Shown: in pieces, positions 40,052 through 52,800 of the stretch | Numbering within the stretch: position 1 is the first letter of the stretch | Layout: each line of letters opens with the position of its first letter | Assembly: GCA_025093555.1 (NCBI GenBank) | Contig: JAIWNF010000036.1 | Location: 481,218 to 545,217 of the forward strand | Direction: 5' to 3' | DNA length: 64,000 nt | From: Circinella umbellata | Lineage: Eukaryota; Mucoromycota; Mucoromycetes; Mucorales; Lichtheimiaceae | Notes under the pieces: generated by a model | What the model saw: only the letters and a program-made list of their open reading frames with translations | Databases searched by the model: none | What the model was told of the DNA's origin: nothing | Program-made: the position numbers and the translations under genes

Positions 40052-43000
40052 ATTTTTTTTATCAACAAAAACACGCTTTCCTACCCACACACACGCACAT
40101 ACATATTATCACTACCATCACTACCAATGTCATTATCGTATTTTCTTTATATAAAAAAGCACTCTCTTTTACACACACGTATATATATACTCCTGAAATA
40201 AGTATTTCGACAACATAAAAAATTATTAATATATATACATATATATACATATAATTATTTAATAAAAAAAAGTAGAAAGATATCAATTGAAGGTTACTTT
40301 TAGAAGTAGGGAACAAATAATGGGTATGAGATGTTGATCATAAGTTACTTTAAGGAAATAGTAGGTTTCGATAAAAATAATAATGTAGAATTTGTTGCAG
40401 GAATAAGAATGACACGAATAACGAACTACGTCAGTTGGATGAGGTAAATTACAGCTTAACATTCTATAACTGAACATTCTCTTCTGGTTCCTGTTGTTTA
40501 ACATACCCTTCGCTACTCTCTTGTCAGTCAACATTATTTACAACGCTCTGGAGCACCTTCAATGTGTCCATATGTTTCTTCTAATATCCCAGGTCAGGAT
40601 ACTCCTATATGCTAGGTTTTTTTTTGTTATCTCATCACTTCCTCCTTACCGCACTTTCTCTTAATCGATGATCAGTCTTTCCAGAATATTATAAACGCCC
40701 AGTCGTTTTTTGGTTCACTGGTTTTATTTATCAGATTTTACAAAAGAATATCAAGTAACACAGTCAATAGGCTGATGGAAAGCAGTATTTTCAAGAGTAC
40801 AACTTCCCCAAGAAAATCAATATTTGAGTATCACTCTTTATACGTGGCTAGCTCCCTACAAAATCTTATAACACTGGGAGAGAAAAGATATGAATCATCG
40901 CGATAATGAACATTGCCAGAGTCCACTTCTTTGTTTATGTTTTCGTCACTTGTTTATTCTTGCTTGATCTAACCTTTTCTTTGCCCAATATTTGGTATGT
41001 TAAAGTATTTTAATCAATCTTCTCTTCCAATATCATATTTGTATACCATACTTGAAAATCCAAAAGTCTCTATTGCATTTCGCCTAATATACAATTCTTC
41101 GACATTAAGAATACCATTTTAAACACTGGCATTTTTGTCGTAATCAAAAGATTCACTGCTCTCTTGAAAAGTCTTCGAATACTCTTTGCAAATAGATGTA
41201 AGTACATACCGATAAGTAACTGTGATACAACTGTAGATCGCATATGATTTGTTCATATAATATATTGGTGATAAAAGGATTATAACATGGGAGTTGACTA
41301 TAGAAGAAATGACTTATATAGATATAAAATATATCAATATCAAAAGAATAAATTTTGAAACTATTAATATCTAAAAATATTGAAGTGAGGAGAATGCAGA
41401 AAACCAAAAGGGTAGAAAGATTAAAAAAAAGAGGTATAGATATGATGCATAACAACCAATTGAGTCTTTTATCTAGGAAAGGTATTTTAAAATATATATA
41501 TATATGGCCACTGATTTAAATTATAGTAAAATGTGCAATACAGATACATCGGTATAAATTAATAAAAAATAAAAAAGACTTGAACAACGAGTTCTTAATC
41601 CGAGGACAAATGTTTTGAAGTATATAACAGAATATTATGAGGTGTACGATAGAGTAACAATTTAGTTTAACAATAAAAAATAAAATAAAACGATGAGACA
41701 CTTGAAACGGTATTTATTTTCGAATATAGGATAAAGATTATTATTCTATGTACGAGTTGGTCTAATTGTGGAAATTGTTTATTATGATGGCTATCTCTAG
41801 TATGTCATCCGAAGAATGTATCTTACCGTATTTTATCTTAAGGTATGATAACCTTGTTCGTAAAAAACCCCTTTTTAGCTCTACAGGAGTAGATTCTTCG
41901 AATATCCGGTATTTTTACATTCTTGTTCCATGATTACTACAATTGGGATATTTATTGTTTCATACTATCACAGTAAAGAGAATCCTAAATTATTATTTAC
42001 ATGTGACTTAAGATAGTAGCTAATAATATTACTATTCCTATTATACTAGCTTTTTAATTATTATCCTCTATTATTGGATAAGAGTTAGTAGGTATACTAC
42101 TCTCTGTACTCTTTTAGAGTTATTAACTGGTACGAGCCTTTTTCACCTTCACACCTTTGTGGGTTGAGCCCCTCCACTTCGCTCCGTGTCAACCCCTCCG
42201 GAGCTGCGGCTTGGCGGCTCGTTAGCTGGTATAGTAAGTTTCTGATCCTTAATCAGAAAAAGGGGCGTCTCTGTCTAGGTTTACTAAATTAGAGACTTGA
42301 TTTTTTTGTTATTTGATGAAGAGAAATTTGAAAATAAATTCCTAGCGATTATATGTGTGTTTTAGGGGATGGCGATTGGATATATGAATAGTGTGGTGAC
42401 CCGCCATAATAACACATATATACCATCCATTTATGAATAATCGGTCAAACTTCATTCCGTCAAGGATAAAAGATATAACCAATTAAACACTATTATTTAT
42501 TTTGATTCGATCTTATTATTAATCCTGATAAAAAAGGAACATCAAAGAAAAAATGAGGTGAGTAACAACTGCCATAAACGGTTTCAGAAAATGATCTAGA
42601 ATTAATATTTATAATAGAACAAATATAATAGGTGCTCTCATCCATTCGTATAAAACATAGTTTAGCCATGATCGGATACAATAAGATAGTTACATAATTT
42701 AGAGAAGATATAAAATGGTAGTTATTTTATTTCAGTAATAAACAGATTCTCAACTATTTTTACTTTAGTCCCATCTTTCTATTTTTTACTACTCGTATTT
42801 ATCTCATATAGGAATGATTTCTATTGATTTTTAAAAATTAGATTATAAAAAAAAAGAATTACATATGTGAAAGGGGTTTTCATTGAAAAAGAAAGTATGA
42901 AAGGACAGCGGTTCTATGTATGTTACCTTCAACAACAGACATCCGGTTTTCATGGTGTAGATTGAAAGATTTTATAAAAGAGTCCTGCTTCGTCGCTTTA

Positions 43001-43438
43001 GCTTAGCGCCATGATTGATGCACTCTTGGTACGGATGAAATTATGTAACTTATATATAAAAATAATAAAATAATAAAATAATAAAAAAAATAACTAGTAG
43101 AATCTCATGCAAAGTAACAGGAGGAAAAACTAGGAAAATAAGAAAAAGAGGACGGTAGATAGGAATTGTGGATAAAGAGCTTGATGATGGTGATATGATG
43201 GTTCAAAGAAAATTCATGCACAATGACAATTGTAAAAACTTTGGTTGGAAATTGAATGGTGAGAAGAAAACGGGATTTTTGGATGATCTGAAAATAAAAA
43301 TAAAAAAATAAAAGAATAGAGAAAATAAAAGAAATAAAATAAAAGATGGTGATAAAGTAAGAAGATGATATATACGAAGCAAAGCTGGAAAAGAGTTGAA
43401 TACAAATATTGACATTGGTACAATGGGGAAAAATACAA
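40052..43438. other. Gene-poor AT-rich region (3.4 kb), possibly including LINE 3' flank
   Basis: No gene was supported; all open frames are short and AT-driven. The segment next to 43438 is probably LINE 3' UTR (T-rich on the element strand), but its end could not be placed: no clear poly-A tail or target-site duplication was found. One compact GC-rich structured island at 42132-42222 is listed separately. Confidence 0.5.
42132..42222. other. GC-rich nested inverted-repeat island
   Basis: Within very AT-rich DNA, outer arms ACGAGCC (42132-42138) and GGCTCGT (42216-42222) enclose inner arms GGGTTGA (42161-42167) and TCAACCC (42189-42195). The nested perfect arms predict a branched hairpin. 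It is not a tRNA (no T-loop or anticodon arm) and I recognise no RNA family. Confidence 0.5.
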
Positions 43439-46400
43439 TTATTGGGGAGGAGAATCAGGTAAGAGGTTCTGTGAGGCCTCAAGAAGAAGTATACCAGGGG
43501 GAGATTCTGGATCAAAAGGAGTGTCAGATGTGATTTCGTCAATGCGAAGAAGAAGAGAGAGAAGAGCCGGCCAAAGTCGTTGCCATTTGCCGAGTTTAGC
43601 CTTGACTTTGTAGGGCAATAGATTCAGAGCGGCATCAATAGCATCAACACCAGGTGGGGGATTTGGGGTAATTGAAGAAAGTGACCATCGAAATGAACGA
43701 AGTTGTTCAGATACAAGTGGACAAATAGCGAAATGATCCCGATTAGCCCAAAGACTACCACACTGGCAAGGTACTGACGGAGTAGGAGGCAACCAAGCAA
43801 GACGCCATTTAACCAGTCTATGACGTTCCTTTTTAGTGCACGGCAACAAGAGAGTTGGATCCCATATAGGTTTATGTAAACTTCGTTTAATCGTGATATT
43901 TTTATCAGGACTATTAACTTGTTTATCAATAATACTTTGCATATGCTGCCTGATAGCTTCGTTGAGCGGCTTTCGAGGTGGATCAGATCCAGTAGCAAGT
44001 TGTTTGACCAAATTCCAGATTACATTGCGACGTAAGACTGGCCAACGCGCTTCATTCCATGAATTTGCTAGCTGCGGGACAATACAAGTAACAAGGGTGC
44101 TCTTTGGAAGTGTGCGTGCACGAAGAATAAATTTGGTTTGTAAAATAAAAACACGGGTATGCATGTTTGGCATGGCAGAAAGATGGGATAAAGTAAGGGT
44201 ACCAATTGCTTTTTCAAGAGGGTTACGACAGATACACATTCTTAAGCATTGCTTTTGAATATCATCAAGTACTTTCCTTTGAATAGCGTTAAGAAAAGAA
44301 ATAGCAAGTCCATATTCGATAATTGGGCGAACAAAAATCTTATATGCACGAAGAGAAGAAAGAAGGCCAAAACCATACATATGAACGCCAGAATCACGCA
44401 GTGATCTCATTGCTGAAATCGCCTTGCTTTTTGACTGATTCACGAGCATATCACTATCCAACCCATTAGAAGAAAAAGGTAAACCAAGGTATCTGAATGT
44501 TGAGCAGTGAGGAATTTCTGTACCGTATAATGTAAATGGCTCTGCATTTGGATTGGCATTGAGAATTTCACACTTTGTAGGGCTCCACCGATAACCAAGG
44601 AGATTGGAGTGTTGTTCCGCAGCCAAAAGCATCATGTGTACATCTCGAGCATCACCAATAATAGCAATATCATCTGCGTACATCAAACAATTGACAGGGA
44701 TAAAAGAAAAGGGACGGTTCCCTGCTCCAACGTCATCAGGAATAAGATAAGGGTTATAAGGATCCTGCAACTCATTGATCAAAGATCGTGGAGAAGCATT
44801 AGCCGAAGAAAAAGAAAAAGGACGACGAGAGCAAAAATTGAGAGACCGTTCGGAAGGGGGAGTAGGTACACGCACTAATTGGGGATGAGAAGATACAGAA
44901 CGTAATAAACGAGGTAAAGAATCAATAAAAACAGAATAAAGAAAAGGAGATAAAATACTTCCTTGGAGCACACCATGTCTTGGATATATGTCTCGGGATG
45001 CCATATTTGACAAAACTACTTTGACAATAACATCATCAAATAAATTCTGCAATAGCTTGAGCAGCGGTTCAGGTACAAATGGCTGAAGCGTATCCCATAT
45101 AACAAGCCTGTTGGCAGAGTCATACGCGGCTAGGATATCAAGTAGACAGATGACGGTTGGATGCTGCTCACCATCCACTGATCGGCTGTATGCTTGCATC
45201 AATTCATGGAGGCAGAGTGCTTAATCCAAGGTACCACGATGAGCTCGGAAGCCACCTTGTGCGATATCAAGAGTTGGCATGGTCTGCAAAAGCTTTGACA
45301 TTAGACATCGTTCCAAAATCTTGCGAAATATGGATGTCAGACTAATTGGTCTATAATTTGCTGGGTCAGTTGAAGAGCCTTTATTCTTGTATATGGGCAC
45401 AACTTGTGCTGTACGCCACAAGGTAGGAGTCCACGACCATCGCCAACATAAAGTAAAAAGCTTATCCAAGAGAGGAGCAAAATTTGATTCAACAGGCTTA
45501 AGCATTTCAGCTTTAATATGATCCATTCCTGGTGCTTTGCGATTTGGTAAATCAGCAATAGCTGACTCGATGTCTATCCAATTCCAACAGTTTTCGGTCT
45601 CTCGGGGGAAATTACTTTCAGGTGAGAGTCGAGCTGACACAGAGCCACCAAAAACACGTTCGAGATGATCGGCCATATTATTAGCAGCTTGTTCTGCGCC
45701 CTGTGGTGATGTAAGAGTAACATTGGTGCGATTGCGTAAACGGATCCGTTTTACAACTGCTGTCATCTCAGATGGATCAGCATGTAGCTTCTGACAAAAG
45801 TCGTTCCAGGATTGCTTCTGAGCAGCTCGTACTGCTTTTTTAAAGGCTGTACATGCCATAATATAATCACGGTGAGCTGTAATGCGTTCAAGGTTATTAC
45901 GAAGTCGAAGCCATCGTTTATGAAACTTTTGACGACGATCCGCTAACTGCTGAAGGGTATCATTCCAAAACCATTTGTGAGTGTCAGATTGAGGACGTGT
46001 TTGCCCAACACTTTTGTCCAAAGCATCATAAATAAGCTCGTTGAGTCTTGTCACATGTGCTTCTACCACATCAGCGCTCGGTTGCAAGTCATTGTCTTGT
46101 AAAGTATTTTGGATATCTTCCTTAAGAGGACCTATGGCCTCTCGAATCCTGTCAGTATAGCGTTCCAGTACTTCAGGGTCTTTAAGACGTTGAAGTCGCC
46201 AAGTACGTCGAGGGGCTGTGGCAGCCGGAAGCCGTGATAAATTCACAGGCACAAATGATAGCTCACACAAGTGGTGATCCGACAAACCAAGGCCTGTATG
46301 GATTTTCATCCGTGGATCTAGCACATGATCTCGCATTGAAATAAAAAAATCAATGACACTCTGATAGAGGCGACCATTATTTTTGACAACTGAGTAGGTA

Positions 46401-46933
46401 GGTTCCCCAAAAGCCAATTCTGCATTCCACAAGGTTAAATCGTTTGTGCTTATCCAGGTTGACAGTGCATGGTTACGATTATTAGTTCGAGTATCACCTG
46501 TAAAACTTCCTAATCGCGAATTCAAGTCTCCAAGAAAAATAGTATATGGATCCACTGACAATGAATTATATCTTTCGGCAGCCACCATATCATCCATACC
46601 AGGTGGCAGATATAAACCATGCAAAGTATATGGGCCGACTTTCAGTGACAGTACCTCACCGTTCTGAATTGAAAGGGAATGAACCTCGTAGGGAAAATCT
46701 GGATGTATAAGAAAAGAAAGACCAAAATGTTTGAATCCCGGAGAGTCATCCCGCATAATGGCATAATTATGAAATTGTTTCCATTTACAACGTAAATTTC
46801 CACGTTTAAAGTAAGTTTCACAGAGAAAAATAATATCAATATTTGCATCCAAACAATTGTCAATAACTCCTACCAAATTACTACGTATATTGCGGATGTT
46901 GAGAGTAGCAATCGTTATACGATCACTACTCAT
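43439..46933 (-). pseudogene. LINE ORF2: endonuclease-reverse transcriptase with one premature stop
   Basis: ORF2 is about 1,165 codons in one frame, broken only by the TAA at 45221-45223 (between GGFRAHRGTLD and ALCLHELMQAYS; CAA to TAA is a likely single change). The endonuclease shows ATLNIRNIRSN, IIFLCETYF, FLGDLNSRLG and GLSDHHLCELSF. The reverse transcriptase shows QVVPIYKNKGSSTDPANYRP, ISLTSIFRKILERC, the catalytic motif A region CLLDILAAYDSAN, GVLQGSILSPFLYSVFID and the catalytic box CLMYADDIAIIGD. A C-terminal CQCGSLWANRDHFAICPLVS fits a LINE zinc knuckle. All catalytic Asp residues are present. The stop lies before the catalytic motifs, so this copy is unlikely to be autonomous unless read through. 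Confidence 0.9.
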
Positions 46934-48268
46934 TGATTGCTGGTTTCGTTGCTGTTGCTGGAATCGTCATTTTTAGGACTTTCATCCATTTCGACGTCAG
47001 GTACAGGTGGTGATGGTGATGGTGCGGTTGTTGTTGTTGTTGTATTTGCTGTTGCTGGTGAATTTTGTTGGTGGCGATATTTAATAATAAAATCGTTCCA
47101 CCATTGCTCAGGAAGCTGTAATTCCTTGGCAGCAGGTGAGGAAAAAAATCTGGCGATGCTGATACCGATTTTGGGTGGAAGGTGCAAAGAGGTTCGTTCA
47201 ATTTTTTGAGCGAATAACTGTTGAGCTCGTTGTTGTCGTTCTTCCTGGCTGTCATTAGCGAATTTAATATCACCAATAACAGAAGGGGAAATGGGGTCGA
47301 AGTTGGTGCGTGGTGTGATGCTTTCAGCTTTAAGCTTACTAACGAGTTCATCCTTGAAGCCGGAATGAATTAAAAAAGCAATAGTGCCTTTTGCTGGAAA
47401 ATAAATATCCAAGACACGCGATTGTTGAATTTTTAATGTCGAAATCATTTTCCGGACATCATGGTAGCGGAGGTGGTGACGGCAAGGTACATAGACAAAG
47501 TCAAATGTAGATGGTCCATTGCTTTCTTGAAGGGCACGAATGGCGGTTGTTTTGGTGGTGGTAGGGTGGTTTTTTTTATTTTTATTTTTTTTTATTTTTT
47601 GGTGGCAAGTTTTTGGCAGTAATTGTTGCCCATGAGTTATTATTTTTGTTGTTGGTATTGTTGGTCGTAATTACTGTAGGTTTTTGGCCTTTAGTAGTGT
47701 TGGACTTGGTGGTGGTGCTGGTGTTATTTTTGGTGGGGGTCGATTTTGCTGATTTAGGTGCATGTTGTGATGCCATCAGGGAGGAATCGTTTTTTTTATT
47801 TTTATTTTTTGGAGGGGCGTTATTGTTGCTGGTGGTGGTGGCCGTGCGCGTCGCCGTTTTAATTTGCATAAAGGAAAAAATGCGTTCCCTCAGGGCAGCA
47901 TTTTCTTCCCTCATACTTTTTAAATCCCCTCGCAAGTCAGCAATTGTGCTATTGAGATTAGCTACAATAGCAAGGAGGTCGGATCGGTCGGATGTATTGA
48001 TGGATGGTTGGATGGATGCGTTAATGGATGGTTGGATAGAAGGAGGTGTTGTAACTCCAAAGTCGATGGTGGGTGGTGAGGTTGCTGATGGTGATTTTAC
48101 CGATTCAAATGTTGAATCAGCAATTTCGTACGAAATTTGTCTTCGATCGAACTGGAATTTCGGCTTCGTATTATTCGTTTCCATTGTTGGATGGTCGCGC
48201 CGTTTACGAATAGTACTGCGGGGAGGGTTGTTATTATTGTTGTTGGTTATACGGTTGGTTTCTGTCAC
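46930..48268 (-). pseudogene. LINE ORF1 (RNA-binding gag-like protein), frameshifted
   Basis: First part 48268-47582: disordered Thr/Asn/Pro-rich protein with a coiled coil (LLAIVANLNSTIADLRGDLK, SMREENAALRERIF) and a basic tail ending in PPKNKKK and a stop inside an A-rich run. The second part continues in another frame to 46930 (FDFVYVPCRHHLRYHDVRKM, ILHSGFK-like region, ELQLPEQWWNDFIIKYRH, acidic end VPDVEMDESPKNDD). Both halves are open through the A-rich stretch, so one base gained or lost in the A9 run at about 47583-47595 would join them. Whether this is decay, sequencing error or slippage cannot be told from the sequence. Confidence 0.8.
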
Positions 48269-48324
48269 TTTTTCGAATAAACTCTCAAAACTACTTAAAA
48301 AGTGATGTGTAGCAGAACAAGAGT

Positions 48325-48397
48325 GCTTTCATGGTGTAGCGGTTATCACGTTTCCTTTACACGGAAAAGGTCTCCGGTTCGATCCCGGATGAGAGCT
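48325..48397 (+). tRNA. tRNA-Val (anticodon UAC)
   Basis: A 73-base cloverleaf without intron. The acceptor stem GCTTTCA pairs with TGAGAGC; the D arm contains GTGTAGCGGTTATCAC; the anticodon arm TTTCC-TTTACAC-GGAAA carries TAC at positions 34-36; the T arm is TCCGG-TTCGATC-CCGGA. A run of six T, the probable pol III terminator, lies about 45 bases downstream (about 48442-48447). The gene is head-to-head with the LINE. Confidence 0.93.
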
Positions 48398-49835
48398 TAA
48401 AGTTTAAAGTCTTCCTCTTTAAAAAAAGAGTGGCTGAACCGTTTTTTAAAAGTTTTGCATATTTTTGTACCACCATTGTGTAATCGTCAAGATAAATATA
48501 AAAGGAAATAATAGTCACCAAACCAAAAATATAAATAGCAATTATTATTATTATTAAATAAATACAACTCTTGTTTCACTAAGAACTATTACACATTGTG
48601 TTGTAGCTAAAATATTTAGTGTTACCTTTCATGTTGTAGTTCTCAATCGGTTATTTTTAATACCGATTATACTTCTTTACTGCAGCTCTCATTTTCATTC
48701 TTTCATTTTCTCTTACTATTTTCTATTTTATTTGGCTTAGTACTGTTCTGCCATAAAAATTAATACGACACCATGGATTATTATTATTAAGAATGTCCGT
48801 CGTCGTAATATTTTTGGCGGATCAATACCGTAGCCAATAGAAATAGAATAGAGCAAAAGATAATTGAGAATAAAATATAAGTTGAAAGGTAATGTTAATT
48901 GTTTTGATTATGAACGAATATTTATATGTTTTTTTAACTACTATGAGTAATAATAATAATATACGTGGAATGATCGTGGATTGAATGCGTTTTCGTGACT
49001 ATAGAATGTATACGTGTTAAAATGAATAATATGGTAAAGTGACGGTGGTGGAATGTTGTAATATATTTCGGTGGATAATACCATACCAAAAAAAAAATAG
49101 AATAACAAAAAGGAAATATAAGAATAAAGGGTAATGTAAAGATATCTTTTTATTTAATAAAATAATGCAATATATATATATATATATATATATATATTCT
49201 AAACTACTGTGGATGTTAATAATAATAATAGTAATGTTACTGCATATGATACTGAATGATAAAGTAATCATCGTTAATATGAGTCATTGTGTAAATAACT
49301 GGTGCGGTTATAATAAGGAAATAAAAGGAGAGCCGCAGTAAAAGAAGTATAATCCATATTAAAAATAACCGATTAATAATTACAACATAGAGGTAATACT
49401 AAATAATTTTAGCTACGACAAGAAGAAGCACTGGTGGTGGGCAGTAGTATTAGTAAGAGGAGAGGCAGGGCTTTTCAGAAACATTATAAAATATTCAGTG
49501 AGAGAAAGTAAACGAACGTAGTTTGATATAAATTATTTTCATTGTTATTGTATTCTTTTATAACATAATCTATAATAATAAATAAATAAAAATGAAGAGA
49601 AGTGGTTCCATCATTTTTTTTAAAAAAGAATAGGAGTTTATTGTAAGCTCAGTTTAAGGAAATGATGAACTTGTAACCGTTAAGAATCGGTAACTTTCTT
49701 CCAATAAGAATAATATATTTTTTTTTCTTCTTGATATCACAGAGCTATGTGAGAATATCGTTGTTGGCTTCAGAAGGACATTGACAATATGTGAAGTATA
49801 CCGTAGCAAAAATAGTGTAGTAACAGCTTTTAGTT
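48398..49835. other. AT-rich intergenic region with TA repeat
   Basis: Between the tRNA and the stop of the histidine kinase gene. Holds a TA microsatellite (about 49171-49197) and poly-A/T runs. No further gene was recognised. Confidence 0.5.
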
Positions 49836-52800
49836 CTATTTTTCTTTTGTCTCATGTAAAGTATCACAGCAAAATTGATTCAGAACTGCGGCAAAAGTTG
49901 TATTGCTCATTGGTTTAGTTAAATATCTATAATAAGTCAGGGTTGTTGAGAATTAGTGTAAAATAACAATTGCAAGTGGAACTATAGCTACTATTTTACT
50001 TACTGATCAAAACCGGCATTCATGCAAAGTTCTTTGGCACTATCTTGAATATCTGCCGTCAGTGTCACAATAGGTATTCTTATATCTAGATTTCTTTCTT
50101 TCTCCATCTTTCGTATCGTTTTTGTTGCTTGTACACCATCACACTATTTATATATATATAAATATTATAATTTAATATACCATTACGAATACTAAAAAAA
50201 GCAAGCTTTCTTTTCGTTTAAGTTCAATACTTTTGGCATGTGGTGATCAAAAAACGCCATCTTGAAGTGACCGGGTTTACGTTCAGTATACATATCTATA
50301 GCCTCTTGACCATTGATGGCACATACAACGCTATTGAACCCTAACTGTTTAAGCTGTTTATATAACAGCTTGCGAGCTACCATATTATCTATTATAAACT
50401 AACAATTAAACATGGCAATGCCTTTTTTGAAAAGTAAAGAGTACATAAAAAGTTTTATTAATATACCTTCGGCAATCAAAATATTTTGAGACTTAAAAAG
50501 CTCACGTTTCTCTGGTGTTAATAAATCTATGAGGCGATGACCTTCAGAGCTGTGGGATGCAGCTATAGATAATTTATTTACTTCTGTGGTATCTTTTACT
50601 ACTCGGTGTTGCTGTTGCATTGGTGACGGTGATGTACAGGACACAGTTGACACTAGGGATGCCAATTTTAGTGGTTTTAATTCTTGTTGCTGTTGACTTT
50701 TTTGTAAGTGCTCTTGCTGACGCTCCATCATTTCCATCATTAATTTAAGAAGCTTCTTTCTTCTTATTGGAACGGACATCCTCACAACAGTTTGATTTTG
50801 CTTATTACTACTATTATTTTCGACGTCTAAACCAGCTACTTGCATAATAGTCGAAATGGGATCAATATTAATAAAAGGTTGAAAATGTTGCTGTTGTAAT
50901 CGTCTTTCTCCCCAATAGTCATTATCGTCGTTATATATATCAGACGGCGTGGATGGTGTCAAAAGCTCCTTGTTACTTGCAATATTACTCAGCAACATAT
51001 CACTCAATGCTCCTCTTGGGTAATGCATTACAATCACACAGTGAGCATGTTGCAAACAATTTTTGAGCTTACTCGCCCATGTCTCGAATTCTGGATCATA
51101 AGTTAAAAATAAACCAATAATAACGACCGAGTAACAATTTCTATCAAACGTTGCTAATTTTTGAAGAAGTTCATCATTGACAGAGCATATTCCATCAACA
51201 CTGATTCCTGGCAATAATTGTTGTATAGTTGTCACTGTTGATGAATATTTATCAGCAACTAGCACCCGTGTATTCTTCAAGGATAAAAGCTGATTTTGCA
51301 TAAATTCAAAACGCTTATAATTTCGATTTGTTTTCTCAGCTGTTATTGTGAAAAAGAATCGAGATCCTTTGGATGGTTCGCTCTCCACATCAATATTTCC
51401 AGACATGAGTTTAACTAATTGCAAACAGATAGATAGTCCTAAGCCTGTTCCACCGTATTTGCGACTACAAAATATATAAATATGATATAAATTAAAATGC
51501 ACGTTATCTTCTGCATCACACAACGTTTTTTTTTCTTTTCTTTTTGCGATTTACTGACGTAGTGCTTCCATCAACTTGAGAAAAAGGAACAAACAATGCT
51601 TTTTTCTGCTCCTTACTAATTCCAATACCTGAATCTATTACTTCAAATAGCAATGGAATTCTGTTATTATCTCCGGGTTCACAGGATGTTACAAGTTTAG
51701 CTTGTCCCGCAACAGAGCAACGAATCGCAACTTCTCCCTGTTGAGTAAACTTGATCGCGTTGCCCAATAAATTAATAATAATTCTGATAAAAGTATCAAG
51801 TGTTTGTAAGATTAAAGTGTCACATATCTAGTATTTAAATATCCAAGTAATATAGCGAGCGAGAATTAAACTTTTTTCTTTTTACTTACTGTCTCAGACG
51901 GTTTCCATCAGCAATAACAACTGACGGTACATCGGGGGCCAAGCTGTAGCTTAGATTTATCTTCTTCTGCACAGCCATAGCTATCAACATTTCGACAACA
52001 TCGGCGACAAGATCTTCTATCACAACTGGTGATAAATCCAAAATAACCTTATTTGCTTGTAATTTTGAAAAGTTCAATAAATTATCAATCAATTGCAGTA
52101 GCATTTCACACGAATCTTTGGCAGTTCGAACCAAATCATGCTGCTCTGGATCAAGTCTATTACATATTTAGAAGACAAATGTATGTTACCACAAATTATA
52201 TTTAAACTATCAGAGATATAGCTAAATATACTATTCAAGAATATAATTTTGTAATATCACTTACTTTGTATCAGCTAATAATGAAATCATTCCATAAAAA
52301 CCAGCAAAAGGTGTACGAATTTCATGGCTCATATTAGCTAAGAATATTTCTCGCAATTGTGTCGCTTTATCAGCTGCCTCTTTACTTTTACGTGATTCTT
52401 CAAGTGCCTGCTTTTGCGCTTCAATCATTCTATAAAAAGGATTATTAATTTGAATTTTCCAGAAAAAAAAAAAAAAAAGGTATTATTACCTCATATTCGC
52501 CATAGTCACTCGGTGTATTGATTTAAATAAGAATGCGTTGGTAATAGAAATACCCATTTGTTGGCACAGGAGACTTAAAACAGTAATATGTCTTTGGGTA
52601 AATGCACCAACTGTGCCCTCGATCAATAAACAACCAACAATGGTTGTCTTGTGGGTGATTGTCATACAAATCACAGCTTTTCTACCTGTAGCTTCAAACC
52701 AGGGTCCAACTGCAAATCGAGAATCATCTTCAACATTCTTGATAAATAAACTTTCTCCTGTATTAATTGTATGATGTACGATTCGACTTGACACCAATTT

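Larger units (their letters stand above)
43439..48268 (-). mobile_element. Non-LTR retrotransposon (LINE) with ORF1 and ORF2, lightly damaged
   Basis: A near-complete element on the minus strand: ORF1 (48268-46930) with coiled coil, and ORF2 (46933-43439) with AP-type endonuclease, reverse transcriptase and C-terminal Cys/His motif. ORF1 stop and ORF2 start overlap as ATGA. Two lesions are seen: a frame change at an A9 run in ORF1 near 47582 and one in-frame TAA in ORF2 at 45221-45223. The ORF1 start lies 56 bp from the 5' end of a tRNA-Val gene, so the element's 5' end is at or next to the tRNA. The 3' end is not defined. Confidence 0.93.

Noticed and set aside
41153..43105. Several short frames in the 41-43 kb desert
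   Set aside because: Composition is AT-driven (Ile, Tyr, Phe, Lys) and codons show no constraint.
46937..48305. Long plus-strand frames opposite LINE ORF1
   Set aside because: They are antisense shadows of repetitive Asn/Thr/Pro codons in ORF1.
40052..48400. Pericentric/centromeric region marked by the LINE (as described for Grem-LINE1 in Mucor)
   Set aside because: A single LINE copy in a gene-poor stretch is not enough; no repeated LINE cluster is visible in this window.
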